From contig CALGMO010000071.1 of the NCBI GenBank assembly GCA_937961665.1, forward strand, positions 1 through 33,672: a DNA stretch of 33,672 nt, written 5' to 3'. A program made the translations under genes and the position numbers. The stretch is from an uncultured Fimbriimonadaceae bacterium. Its GTDB lineage: Bacteria; Armatimonadota; Fimbriimonadia; Fimbriimonadales; Fimbriimonadaceae. Below the pieces are notes generated by a model. That model had not been told where the DNA came from and ran no database searches. It was given only the letters and a program-made list of their open reading frames with translations. This document shows, piece after piece, positions 15,564-23,119 of the stretch (the first letter of the stretch is position 1; the number at the start of each line of letters is the position of its first letter).

Positions 15564-17579
15564 CTATTGGGACGCGGACCAGTCCGCCTCCATTTCGATG
15601 AACAGCTCGTCCGTGCCCCGAAGCACACGAAGGACGACGAACTTGGCCTTTCGGGCCTTCTGGTCGGCCATGGCTTGGCGGAAGCCGTCGATGTCCGCCA
15701 CGCCCTGTCCGTTGACGCTCAGGATCACGTCGCCGGAGGACAGCCTGCCCAGGGCGGCCCAGCCTCCCGAGGCCACATCCTCGACGAGCACGCCCTGGAT
15801 CCCTCCCAGCCGCCTCCCGTCCCGGTCCTGCACCGTGAGGTCGCGGACCGTGAACTCGAAGTCCTCGTCGCGGTGCCGGCGCAGCTCGCGCGGAGACGTC
15901 GGCGAGGAACCTAGCGTCGCCTTCAGCGTCTGGGGCCCTTGGCGCCAGATCCTCAGCTCCACTTCGGCGCCGATGTCGTACTGACGGATCGTCTCGGTCA
16001 GCTCCTCGGCGTCCTCGGGGCGCGAGGCCTCCATCGGCTGGTCGTCGACGGCGAGAATCAGGTCGCCGACCTTCAACCCGGCCTTCTCCGCCGGCGAGCC
16101 GCTCGCCACGGCCGTCACGCGGAACCCCTTGCGGCCCTCCACGCCCAACACCGCCGCGAGCTCCGGAACCAGCACCTGGGTGCTTACCCCCAGATACGCC
16201 TTGCGAGCCTCCAGGCTGGTGTCCCGTCCGTCCAGCCGCTCGACCTTCGCCACGGAGACGATCTGCTCGTTGCCACGCTCGAACGTCAGCGCGAGAACGA
16301 GGGGCATCCTCTCCGGCTGCACCGTCGCCTCCAAGATCTCCCGGAGTTCCTTGGAGCTCCGCACCGCCTGGCTGCCGACGGCCACGACCACGTCCCCCTC
16401 GCGGAGCTGGGGCTTCAGGCTTCCCGCCACACCGCCGGGGCTCACGCTCTGCACCTTGGCGCCATCGGTGCTTGGGCGACCCATGGCCTGCGCCTCGCTG
16501 CGGGTGAGGTCCTGAACCACCAGGCCGACCCGCTTGATCGCCACTGGCCGCACCAGGCGGCTCTCCCGCTCGATCGGGGCGATCTGCACGCGCCTCACCT
16601 CTCCGCCTCGCTCGAACGCGACCTCCACCGGCTGACCGAGGGGGAGCGACGCCACGAGGCCGTTGAACGGAGGAACCTGCTCCGGAAACCGGACGTTCGT
16701 CTCGGTTCCGCCGAGGCTCAACAGGATGTCTCCGGGCAGGAGCCCGGCCTGCGCCGCGGGCGAGCCCTTCACGACCCGGCTCACCAGCGCGCCCTTCTCG
16801 CGCCCAAGACTCTTGAGCAGCGGCTGGACGCGCAACCCGAGATCCGCCCTCACCACCTTGCCGCCGGCGATCAGGCTCTCGGCCACCTTCCGTGCGAGGT
16901 TGCTGGGTATGGCGCCGCTGAGCCCGTACTCCAGCTCGTTGATGCCCACCACCTCGCCCGCCAGGTTCACGAGCGGCCCTCCCGAGTTCCCCGGCTGGAT
17001 CTTGGCGTCGTGCCCGAGCCACAGCACCATGCTCCCGACGTCCTCTCCGTCCAAGGACAGGTCCACCTGGCCCAGGAGGTCCGGCATCACCATCGCCGTG
17101 TTGCTGACGATGCCCTGCGTGACCGACTGCGTGAGGGCCAGCGGGCTGCCCATGGCCAGCACAGGGTCGCCGACGCGGAGCTTCGAGGAGTCGCCCCACC
17201 GAGCGAAGGGATAAGGGCCCTGGGGCCTGGGGCGCAGCTTGAGCACGGAGATGTCCGTCAGCGGATCGGTGCCGACGAGGTCCGCCTCCACCTCGGTGCG
17301 GTCGGCCAAGGTCACCACAAGACGCTTGGCCCAGCCAGCCACGTGGTGGTTCGTCACAACGTACCCCTCTGGACGAACGATCACGCCGCTGCCGGCGCTC
17401 TCCGACTTCTCCTCCCGGCCTTGCTGGTACTCGACGCCTGCGACGAGGATTCGCACCAGAGCCGGTTTGACCGCTCCGATCGCCCGCTCGATCTCCCGAC
17501 GGCTCTGCGCCAACGCGACGACCGACCCGCAAGCGAGGAGGAGCGGAACAGCGAGGAACCGGAGGAGCTGACTGCGCAT
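15564..17579 (-). CDS. HtrA/DegP-type periplasmic serine protease with four PDZ-like domains
   Basis: A 671-residue exported protease. The catalytic triad is His79 (TNHHVAG), Asp109 (TDISVL) and Ser199 (PGNSGGPLVN). After the protease domain (about 28-240) come four PDZ-like repeats: about 245-335, 345-450, 460-560 and 575-665, each with a G-D-x-(I/V) strand (GDILLSLGG, GDVVVAVGS, GDLILAVDD, GDVILSVNG). Typical DegP/DegQ proteins have one or two, at 450-500 residues. By family it degrades or refolds misfolded envelope proteins. The N-terminus can be a signal peptide cut after VALA, or a lipoprotein signal with Cys17 (LLAC); I cannot decide. The gene diverges from the cysteine desulfurase over 69 bp and is followed 7 bases later by a dead protease homologue. 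Confidence 0.92.
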   Translation of the reverse strand: MRSQLLRFLAVPLLLACGSVVALAQSRREIERAIGAVKPALVRILVAGVEYQQGREEKSESAGSGVIVRPEGYVVTNHHVAGWAKRLVVTLADRTEVEADLVGTDPLTDISVLKLRPRPQGPYPFARWGDSSKLRVGDPVLAMGSPLALTQSVTQGIVSNTAMVMPDLLGQVDLSLDGEDVGSMVLWLGHDAKIQPGNSGGPLVNLAGEVVGINELEYGLSGAIPSNLARKVAESLIAGGKVVRADLGLRVQPLLKSLGREKGALVSRVVKGSPAAQAGLLPGDILLSLGGTETNVRFPEQVPPFNGLVASLPLGQPVEVAFERGGEVRRVQIAPIERESRLVRPVAIKRVGLVVQDLTRSEAQAMGRPSTDGAKVQSVSPGGVAGSLKPQLREGDVVVAVGSQAVRSSKELREILEATVQPERMPLVLALTFERGNEQIVSVAKVERLDGRDTSLEARKAYLGVSTQVLVPELAAVLGVEGRKGFRVTAVASGSPAEKAGLKVGDLILAVDDQPMEASRPEDAEELTETIRQYDIGAEVELRIWRQGPQTLKATLGSSPTSPRELRRHRDEDFEFTVRDLTVQDRDGRRLGGIQGVLVEDVASGGWAALGRLSSGDVILSVNGQGVADIDGFRQAMADQKARKAKFVVLRVLRGTDELFIEMEADWSASQ

Positions 17580-17617
17580 GGGGCTTCCCTGGCCCGAACG
17601 GCTGCCGGGCCTTCTCG

Positions 17618-17626
17618 TACATTATG
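17618..17626. promoter_or_regulatory. Overlapping divergent -10 boxes of the HtrA and desulfurase genes
   Basis: CATAAT on the minus strand (17621-17626) fits the HtrA gene with a leader of about 35 bases. TACATT on the plus strand (17618-17623) fits the cysteine desulfurase gene with a leader of about 20 bases. The boxes overlap, so the two promoters could exclude each other. No clear -35 is visible for either. Confidence 0.35.
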
Positions 17627-17648
17627 GCGAGGGAGCGACACGCCCGCC

Positions 17649-18719
17649 ATGCTCGCACGGTACTTCGACCACGCCGCCACATCCCCTCTGGACCCGAGGG
17701 TTCTTCAGGCGATGCTTCCGTGGCTCGGCGAGCGGTTCGGAAACGCGCACTCCATCCACTCGTGGGGACGGGAGGCTCGGGCGGCGGTCGAGCGCGCCAG
17801 AGAGACCGTCGCGGAGGCGCTGGGCGCAGAGGCCCCGGAGCAGGTCGTGTTCGTCTCCGGCTCCACCGAGGCTTGCGCGACGGCCCTGCTGCAGGCGCCT
17901 CCCGGCTGGGTCTCGCCGTTCGAGCACAGCGCGGTGCGCGAGCCTGCCGCCCGACTCGGGTTCCGGGTGCTTCCCTGTTCGGGGGTCCGCTGCATTCCGC
18001 CCGAGGAGGAGCCGGGCGGGGGAATGTTCGCCCACCTGTCGGTGAGCAACGAAACCGGGACCATCTTCCACCCCAGAGCCGTCGCGCCGGAGCCCTGCAG
18101 GCTGCTGGTGGACGCCACCCAGGCCCTCGGCAAGCTGGATGCGCCCGCCGCCGACGCCGATTGGGCGGCGTTCTCCGCGCACAAGATCGGCGGCCCCAAG
18201 GGCATCGGCGCTCTGTTCTCCCGCTATCCTCTGGAGCGACCCATGATCCTGGGCGGAGGGCAGGAGTCGGGCCAGCGCGGCGGCACCTTGAACGTGGCCG
18301 GAATCGTCGGCTTCGCCGAGGCGTGCCGAATCGCGATGCTGGAGAGAGCCGAGGCGTGGGAGAGGGCGGCGAGGCTCAGGGCGGTCGTGCTGGAGGAGCT
18401 GGGGGGCGTCGCCGACCTTCGCGTCAACGGCGGAGATGCCGTCGTGCCGCACATCCTGAGCGTGAGCTTCTTGGGTTTGGAGGGCGAGGCCCTTGTGATC
18501 GAGCTGGACTCCGACGGCTACGCGGTGAGCGCCGGGCCGGCCTGCTCGTCCGGATCCACGGAGCCGAGCCCTGTGCTGCTCGCGATGGGCGTTCCGGCCG
18601 AGTGGGCCCGAGGAACGGTGAGGATCAGCTTCGGCCCCGGCAACACGCCCGAGTCCGCCCGCGATCTGGGCAGATCCCTCCGCAGGGCGGTGGAGCGGCT
18701 GCGAGCCATGCGGTCCTGA
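17649..18719 (+). CDS. Cysteine desulfurase, NifS/IscS-like
   Basis: A PLP enzyme of 356 residues that takes sulfur from cysteine for Fe-S clusters or tRNA/cofactor thiolation. Key positions are present: His93, Asn134 (VSNETGTI), Asp155 and Gln158 in DATQALG, the Schiff-base Lys179 in SAHKIGGPKG, GGGQESGQRGGT (202-213), and the active-site Cys299 in AGPACSSGST. It is a little short for the family (about 380-400), mainly through compact loops. No scaffold (iscU), mnmA or regulator gene is adjacent, so the sulfur acceptor is unknown. The ATG at 17649 has no close ribosome-binding site; GAGGGAG lies about 17 bases upstream. It ends against feoB with a small hairpin between them. Confidence 0.92.
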   Translation: MLARYFDHAATSPLDPRVLQAMLPWLGERFGNAHSIHSWGREARAAVERARETVAEALGAEAPEQVVFVSGSTEACATALLQAPPGWVSPFEHSAVREPAARLGFRVLPCSGVRCIPPEEEPGGGMFAHLSVSNETGTIFHPRAVAPEPCRLLVDATQALGKLDAPAADADWAAFSAHKIGGPKGIGALFSRYPLERPMILGGGQESGQRGGTLNVAGIVGFAEACRIAMLERAEAWERAARLRAVVLEELGGVADLRVNGGDAVVPHILSVSFLGLEGEALVIELDSDGYAVSAGPACSSGSTEPSPVLLAMGVPAEWARGTVRISFGPGNTPESARDLGRSLRRAVERLRAMRS

Positions 18720-18725
18720 ACCGAC

Positions 18726-18740
18726 GAGGGGACGCCCCTC
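18726..18740. terminator. Small hairpin between convergent desulfurase and feoB genes
   Basis: GAGGGG and CCCCTC pair around ACG, 6 bases after the desulfurase stop and overlapping the feoB stop codon. It is short (6 bp) and has no U-tract; a shared bidirectional terminator is plausible but not certain. Confidence 0.4.
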
Positions 18741-20691
18741 AGCCCACCAAGCGCGACAGCACCTGGTAGGTGGCCACCGACGCCAGATAGGCCAGCAGAG
18801 TCATGTAGGAGAAGAGGAACGCGGGCCACCGCCAGGAACCGGTCTCCTTGCGCACCGTGGCGAGCGTGGCCATGCACTGGCAGCAGAGCGCCATGAACAC
18901 CATGAACGCCGCCGCCACCGCCGGAGTCACCAACGGAGAGCCGTCCGGCCTCTTGGCTTCCACCAACGCCATCCTCAGGTCCTTCGACTCTCCGTCCACG
19001 CCATCCCCGAGGTTGAAGATGACTCCGAGCGTGGACACGGCGACCTCTCTCGCCGGGAACGAAGCCAGCAGAGCCGTGGAGAGGCGCCAATCGAAACCCG
19101 CCAGACCGAACACCGACTCGAGCCCCGCCCCCATCCGGCCGAGGTAGGACTGCTCGATCAGCCCGCGCTGCACGTAGGCCTCGACCGAGGCCGCCCCCTG
19201 GGCCTGAGACGCGAACTCCGCCTCCAGGCGCCGGACCGTCTCCTCGCTCCGCGGGAAGTACAGCAGAGCCCACACGGCGACCGACATCACCACGATGATC
19301 GTCCCCGCGGAACGCACGAACGACCGGGCCTTGAGGTACATCCCCAGGCCCACGTCGCGCCACTTCGGCATCTGATACGGCGGGAGCTCCATCAAGAACG
19401 GCAGGCTCCGCCCTCGCAGAACCTTGCGGTTCAGCAGCCAGCCGATCGGCACGGCGAACGCCAGCCCCACCAAGTGCATGGCGAAGAGCGCCACCCCCGC
19501 CCAGACCGGCCCGAAGCGCGGCTCGACCACGGCGCCGATCAGCAGCATGTACGTCGGGAGGCGGGCGCTGCAGCTCATCAGCGGCGCGATCAGCATCGTG
19601 GCCAGGCGGCTCTTGCGGTCCGGCATCACGCGGGTCGCCATGATCCCCGGCACGGCGCAGGCGAAGCTGCTCAGCAGGGGGATGAAAGCCCGACCGTTCA
19701 GGCCGCACCAACTCAGCAGGCGGTCCATCATGAAGGCCGCGCGCGCCAGGTAGCCCGTGCCCTCGAGCACCCCGATGAAGAAGAACAGGATGAGGATCTG
19801 CGGAAGGAACGTCAGCACCGTTCCCACGCCCGCGAGCACCCCATCGACCACGAGGGATCGGAGGACCGGCACGGGTTCGAGCAGGCTCCCGACCCAGCCG
19901 GACAGCGAGTCGAACGCCCCGCCGATCAGATCCATCAGGGGCTGCGAGAGCGTGTAGATCGCCTGGAAGACGCCGTAGAAGATTGCGAAGAAAACCACCA
20001 ACCCGACCGCACGGTGCGTGAGCCAACGGTCGAGGCGATCGGTGGTCTTCCGTCGCAGGCCGTGATGCGTCTCGCCCAGGGCCTGCCTGGCCACCCGGTG
20101 CGCCCACTCGTAGCGGGCGGCGATCGTGCTCCAACCCTCCTTCGGAATCGGGTAGCCGCCCCCGGGTGCCTCGAGGATGGCCCGCACCAAGCGCCGAATG
20201 CCGATCCTTCGGTGGGCCACCACGGGCACCACCGGCACGCCGAGCTCGCGGCTCAGCCTCTGCACGCTCAGCCGGTGGCCCTCCTTCCTCACGAGGTCGG
20301 TCATCGTCAGGGCGACCACCATCGGCTTGCCGAGATGCACGATCTCCGAGAAGAGGTAGAGGTTGCGCTCCAAGTTGGAGCCGTCCATGACGAACACGAG
20401 GACGTCCGGTTCCGGCTCGCCCCGGACTTCGCCGCGGATCGCCCGAACGGCCACCTCCTCGTCCTCGGACTCGGGGTTCATGCTGTAGAGTCCGGGCACG
20501 TCCACCAGCCGGATCCGCCGGCCGTCCGCCTCCAGCTCGCCCCAGCATCGCTCCACCGTCACGCCCGGGTAGTTGCCCACCTTCTGGCGCGCGCCTGTCA
20601 GGGCGTTGAAGACCGAGGTCTTGCCCGCGTTCGGGTTGCCGACCAGAGCGACGTGCATCGTTCGAACGGGGACCGGCCCACCCTCAAACAC
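18739..20691 (-). CDS. feoB: Ferrous iron transporter FeoB
   Basis: A GTPase fused to a membrane transporter, 650 residues, that imports Fe2+. G1 is GNPNAGKTS (18-26), G2 VGNYPGVT (38-45) and G3 DVPG (64-67). The membrane core carries the conserved SFACAVPGIMATR and PLMSCSARLPTY motifs (Gate domains) and the late CCQCMATLATVRKETGSW. G4 reads LTMTD rather than LNMVD (Thr129 for the guanine-reading Asn) and G5 VVAHRR rather than VSA. The start shown is GTG at 20691, overlapping the feoA stop by 8 bases. ATG at 20658 (MHVALVGNPNAG) gives the classic N-terminus and may be the true start; it carries a sequence also found at the feoA start. It is the last gene of its operon. Confidence 0.95.
   Translation of the reverse strand: MFEGGPVPVRTMHVALVGNPNAGKTSVFNALTGARQKVGNYPGVTVERCWGELEADGRRIRLVDVPGLYSMNPESEDEEVAVRAIRGEVRGEPEPDVLVFVMDGSNLERNLYLFSEIVHLGKPMVVALTMTDLVRKEGHRLSVQRLSRELGVPVVPVVAHRRIGIRRLVRAILEAPGGGYPIPKEGWSTIAARYEWAHRVARQALGETHHGLRRKTTDRLDRWLTHRAVGLVVFFAIFYGVFQAIYTLSQPLMDLIGGAFDSLSGWVGSLLEPVPVLRSLVVDGVLAGVGTVLTFLPQILILFFFIGVLEGTGYLARAAFMMDRLLSWCGLNGRAFIPLLSSFACAVPGIMATRVMPDRKSRLATMLIAPLMSCSARLPTYMLLIGAVVEPRFGPVWAGVALFAMHLVGLAFAVPIGWLLNRKVLRGRSLPFLMELPPYQMPKWRDVGLGMYLKARSFVRSAGTIIVVMSVAVWALLYFPRSEETVRRLEAEFASQAQGAASVEAYVQRGLIEQSYLGRMGAGLESVFGLAGFDWRLSTALLASFPAREVAVSTLGVIFNLGDGVDGESKDLRMALVEAKRPDGSPLVTPAVAAAFMVFMALCCQCMATLATVRKETGSWRWPAFLFSYMTLLAYLASVATYQVLSRLVG
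20657..20670. promoter_or_regulatory. Second copy of the feoA start-site palindrome, at the internal feoB ATG
   Basis: This copy matches 12 of 14 positions of the perfect palindrome at the feoA start. The 13 bases CATCGTTCGAACG, which include the complement of the ATG, are identical in both. If feoB starts at 20658 the motif covers its start codon; if it starts at 20691 the motif lies inside codons 8-12. Confidence 0.4.
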
Positions 20692-20917
20692 GGGCAGCCT
20701 CCTCGGGCTCGATCCGGATGAACCCCGCCTCGCCCTTGCGGAGAACCAGCCGGAACCCGCGCAGCTCGATCTCGATCGGATCGCCCAACGGAGCGACCTT
20801 GAGCACGCGGAACCGCGTGCCGGGCGTCAGCCCCATCTCTTGGAAGCGGCGAGACTCGGGCGCTTCCTCGTCGACCGAAACCACCCGCGCCACCAAGCCT
20901 TGGCGCACGTCGGCCAT
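20684..20917 (-). CDS. feoA: FeoA, SH3-like partner of FeoB
   Basis: A 77-residue cytoplasmic protein with the FeoA SH3-like fold: an early RRFQEMGLTPGTRFRVLKVAPLGDP... block and a C-terminal strand pair ending in GEAGFIRIE, both family marks. By family it is needed for FeoB-driven ferrous iron uptake. Its TGA overlaps the GTG start of feoB. The ATG sits in a perfect 14-bp palindrome that could form a hairpin in the mRNA. The LolA-like gene ends 92 bp upstream, leaving room for an internal promoter; a weak TTGTGT (-35) and TATCCC (-10) pair, 18 bp apart, is visible there. Confidence 0.94.
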   Translation of the reverse strand: MADVRQGLVARVVSVDEEAPESRRFQEMGLTPGTRFRVLKVAPLGDPIEIELRGFRLVLRKGEAGFIRIEPEEAARV

Positions 20918-20929
20918 CGTTCGAACGAT
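20916..20929. promoter_or_regulatory. Perfect 14-bp palindrome at the feoA start codon
   Basis: ATCGTTCGAACGAT is its own reverse complement and includes the first two bases of the feoA ATG. As DNA it could be an operator; as RNA it could fold into a 5-bp stem with a UCGA loop that hides the start codon. It does not match the Fur, DtxR/IdeR or MntR consensus that I know. A near copy lies at 20657-20670. Confidence 0.45.
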
Positions 20930-21009
20930 CGGAGGCCTTGAGTCCACACGGACGGGATACCCGGATTCGGGGTTCCGACACAACCCTAGTTGAACCGTCT
21001 CTGCCGGCG

Positions 21010-21741
21010 TTACCGCACGAGCCGGAAGAGGGCGGGGTCCACGTCGGCGTCCAGCTTCAGGTCCACGTCCCAGACGCTGACCACTTGGAGCGGCGGCTGG
21101 TTGGGCTGCACCTGGATCGCCTGCTCGATGGCGTACCGCCGGATGAGGCTCTGATCGTCCAGGAACAGCTCGAACCGACCGACGATCGGCCCGCCGGGAA
21201 ACTCGCGCCAGAGTCCTTTGATCTTGTGGCACGCCACTCCCTTCCACTCCGAGTGCCCTGCGTAGGACAGCGAGGCCCATTGGCCGGCGATGAAGCGCAG
21301 ATCCTCCTTGTGCCCAACGGCGATGTCCAAGGGAACGCTGCGGTCGCCGATGCTCGCCACGGTGGCCCTGTAGACGTCCTGCACCGTGAGCTTGCCGGTC
21401 TCCCGAACCATCGGCTCGTAGAGCCTGGCCGGCTTTCGGCCCTCGGTCTCGACCGGCAGGTCGTAGGTGAATCCCGTGCCGTCGCAGGTCACGAGCCACA
21501 CCTTCGGCGGAACCTTCTCCTGGACCTGGCGGATGTAGAGCTTGTCCGGCCTCTGCAGCTGCAGCGAGGTGGTGATGGTCCCCGACTGCCCCGCGGCGGC
21601 CTGCGTCAGCCTGATGGTGCCGACGACCGTCTTGGCCGCGGCGTAGCGCGCCAGCGACTTTGAGATCAGCTCGGAGGGTTTGGGAGCGGCCTGCGTGTTC
21701 TCAAACAGGAGCAAGCCGGCGATCGCGACTGTGATGCTCAT
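21010..21741 (-). CDS. Exported LolA-like lipoprotein-carrier/DUF2092-type protein
   Basis: A 243-residue protein with a short signal-like N-terminus (MSITVAIAGLLLFENTQA, cut before APKPSE). The body alternates strands in the LolA/LppX manner: an opening helix ending SLARYAAAKTVVGTIRL, then TTSLQLQRPDKLYIRQ and WLVTCDGTGFTYDLP, and later FELFLDDQSLIRRYAIEQ with VSVWDVDLKLDADVDPALFRL. Relatives bind lipids or lipoproteins in the periplasm; some are annotated only as DUF2092. The gene begins 6 bases after the cobalamin adenosyltransferase stop, so it belongs to the same leftward operon that continues into feoAB. Its link with iron uptake is unclear. Confidence 0.6.
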   Translation of the reverse strand: MSITVAIAGLLLFENTQAAPKPSELISKSLARYAAAKTVVGTIRLTQAAAGQSGTITTSLQLQRPDKLYIRQVQEKVPPKVWLVTCDGTGFTYDLPVETEGRKPARLYEPMVRETGKLTVQDVYRATVASIGDRSVPLDIAVGHKEDLRFIAGQWASLSYAGHSEWKGVACHKIKGLWREFPGGPIVGRFELFLDDQSLIRRYAIEQAIQVQPNQPPLQVVSVWDVDLKLDADVDPALFRLVR

Positions 21742-21747
21742 CCTCGC

Positions 21748-22293
21748 TCAGCTCCTCGGTTCCTTCCAGACGACCTCGGGCGTCTCCGACTGGGCGTTCT
21801 CTGCGCGTGCGGCCATGAACAGCCAGTCGGCCAGGCGGTTGACGAACACAGCCGGCTCCTTTCGCCGGCCCGTCTCCTCCACCCAGGCCCAGACGTCCCG
21901 CTCCGCTCGGCGGCACACCGCGCGCGCCAAGTGCAGACGACTCGCCGACTCGCACCCGCCCGGCAGGATGAAGTTGCGGAGAGGCTCCACCACGGCCTCC
22001 AGCTCGTCCATCGACTGCTCCAGACGACGCACGTCCTCCTCGGAGATCGGGTTCGGGCTCTTCCGGTCGGGCGGCGAGGCCAGCTCCGCCCCCAGGCAGA
22101 ACAGGCGCTGCTGCACCCACTCGATCGTCCTCGACACCGCCGGGTCGCTGGCCACCACGCGAGCCCAACCGAGGAAAGCGTTGACCTCGTCGATCCCGCC
22201 GATCGCCCGCATCGTCGCGCCGGACTTGGGAACGCGACCGCCCCCGATCAGGCCGGTCTCGCCGTCGTCGCCGGTGCCCGTGTAGATCCTCAT
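21748..22293 (-). CDS. PduO-type cob(I)alamin adenosyltransferase
   Basis: A 181-residue cytoplasmic enzyme that makes adenosylcobalamin from cob(I)alamin and ATP. The N-terminal ATP-binding motif TGTGDDGETGLIGGGRVPK (5-23) is present. Other marks are GGIDEVNAFLGWA, the QQRLFCLGAELASP block and the C-terminal CRRAERDVWAW...NRLADWLFMAAR helices of the PduO family. The ATG overlaps the stop of the TagA/WecG gene (ATGA) and the 3' end is 6 bases from the LolA-like gene. No cobalamin-dependent enzyme is encoded in the window, so the use of the cofactor is not shown. Confidence 0.9.
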   Translation of the reverse strand: MRIYTGTGDDGETGLIGGGRVPKSGATMRAIGGIDEVNAFLGWARVVASDPAVSRTIEWVQQRLFCLGAELASPPDRKSPNPISEEDVRRLEQSMDELEAVVEPLRNFILPGGCESASRLHLARAVCRRAERDVWAWVEETGRRKEPAVFVNRLADWLFMAARAENAQSETPEVVWKEPRS

Positions 22294-23039
22294 GGCCTGT
22301 ACCTCAGAACGCGCCACAGGAAGACAGGGAGCTGCCTCGCCTTCGACAGCTTCTTCGGGTTCAGCAGCGAGCGCCACAGCCATTCCAAGCACAGTCGCTG
22401 CACCCACCTCGGAGCCCGACGGACCCGCCCACTGTGAACGTCCAGGCTGCCACCGACGCCCATCGCGACCTTCGCCCGGATGATGGAGCGCGTGGCCCAG
22501 ATGAACTTCTCCTGCCGCGGCATACCCATGGCTACGAACAGAACGTCGGGCCTGGTCTCGGCGATCTCCCGGGCGACCACCTCGTCGCTCTCCGCAGGAA
22601 AGTAGCCGTGTCGGCTGCCGACGATGTTGCACCCTGGGTGCCGTAGCCGCAGGCGCTCGGCGGCCATCTCGGCCACACCGGGCGCGGAACCCAGGAGAAA
22701 CACCCGCCAACCCTCCTCGGAACTCCGCTGGCAGACCAGGTCGACGAGGTCCACACCGCTGACCCTCTGCCCGATCGGCTTGCCGGCCCTCCGGGCTGCC
22801 CAAAGAACCCCCACGCTGTCGGGCGTCACCAAGTCCGCCTGCCGGACGATGCTCGCGAACTCCGGGTCCTCCTGGGCCAACACGAGCCCGGCCGCGTCGG
22901 CCGTCACCACGACGCGAGGCTCGCCCTCCCGAACGAAGCGGGCGATCCGCTCCATCGCCTCGCCGACTCCGACCCGGTCGACGGGAAACCCCAGGATCTC
23001 CACGCAGTCCCGCGTTCCAAGGTCCACGGCGGTCTCCAT
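22290..23039 (-). CDS. TagA/WecG-family N-acetylmannosamine transferase (GT26)
   Basis: A 249-residue cytoplasmic, membrane-associated glycosyltransferase. Family marks: a VVVTADAAGLVLA strand (43-55), LVTPDSVGV with the conserved Asp74, GSAPGVAEMAAERL, the MGMPRQEKFI motif and VGGSLDVHSGRVRRAP. The basic/aromatic C-terminus (LEWLWRSLLNPKKL) fits the membrane-binding tail of TagA. By family it adds ManNAc (or ManNAcA) from UDP to an undecaprenyl-PP-GlcNAc acceptor. The WecA-like and WecB proteins at 4964-7415 could supply acceptor and donor. It is the first gene of the operon running on to feoB and overlaps the next gene as ATGA. A TACACT box lies 9 bases before the ATG. Confidence 0.9.
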   Translation of the reverse strand: METAVDLGTRDCVEILGFPVDRVGVGEAMERIARFVREGEPRVVVTADAAGLVLAQEDPEFASIVRQADLVTPDSVGVLWAARRAGKPIGQRVSGVDLVDLVCQRSSEEGWRVFLLGSAPGVAEMAAERLRLRHPGCNIVGSRHGYFPAESDEVVAREIAETRPDVLFVAMGMPRQEKFIWATRSIIRAKVAMGVGGSLDVHSGRVRRAPRWVQRLCLEWLWRSLLNPKKLSKARQLPVFLWRVLRYRP

Positions 23040-23048
23040 ACCCCCGTG

Positions 23049-23054
23049 AGTGTA
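23049..23054 (-). promoter_or_regulatory. Candidate -10 box (TACACT) of the tagA/wecG-like gene
   Basis: TACACT on the minus strand ends 9 bases before the ATG at 23039. The spacer contains GGGGG but no true ribosome-binding site at a proper distance from a normal start, so a very short or absent leader is possible. Confidence 0.3.
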
Positions 23055-23119
23055 CCAGCGGGGCTCGCCGACGAGCGGACCGCCCCGCCTGTAGGATATG
23101 ATCAGGAGCAGCGAGAGCC

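Noticed and set aside
15553-17682. A 709-codon open frame on the minus strand in another frame of the HtrA gene
   Set aside because: Translation is Arg/Gly/Pro-rich low-complexity sequence without motifs; it is a GC-rich shadow of the protease gene.
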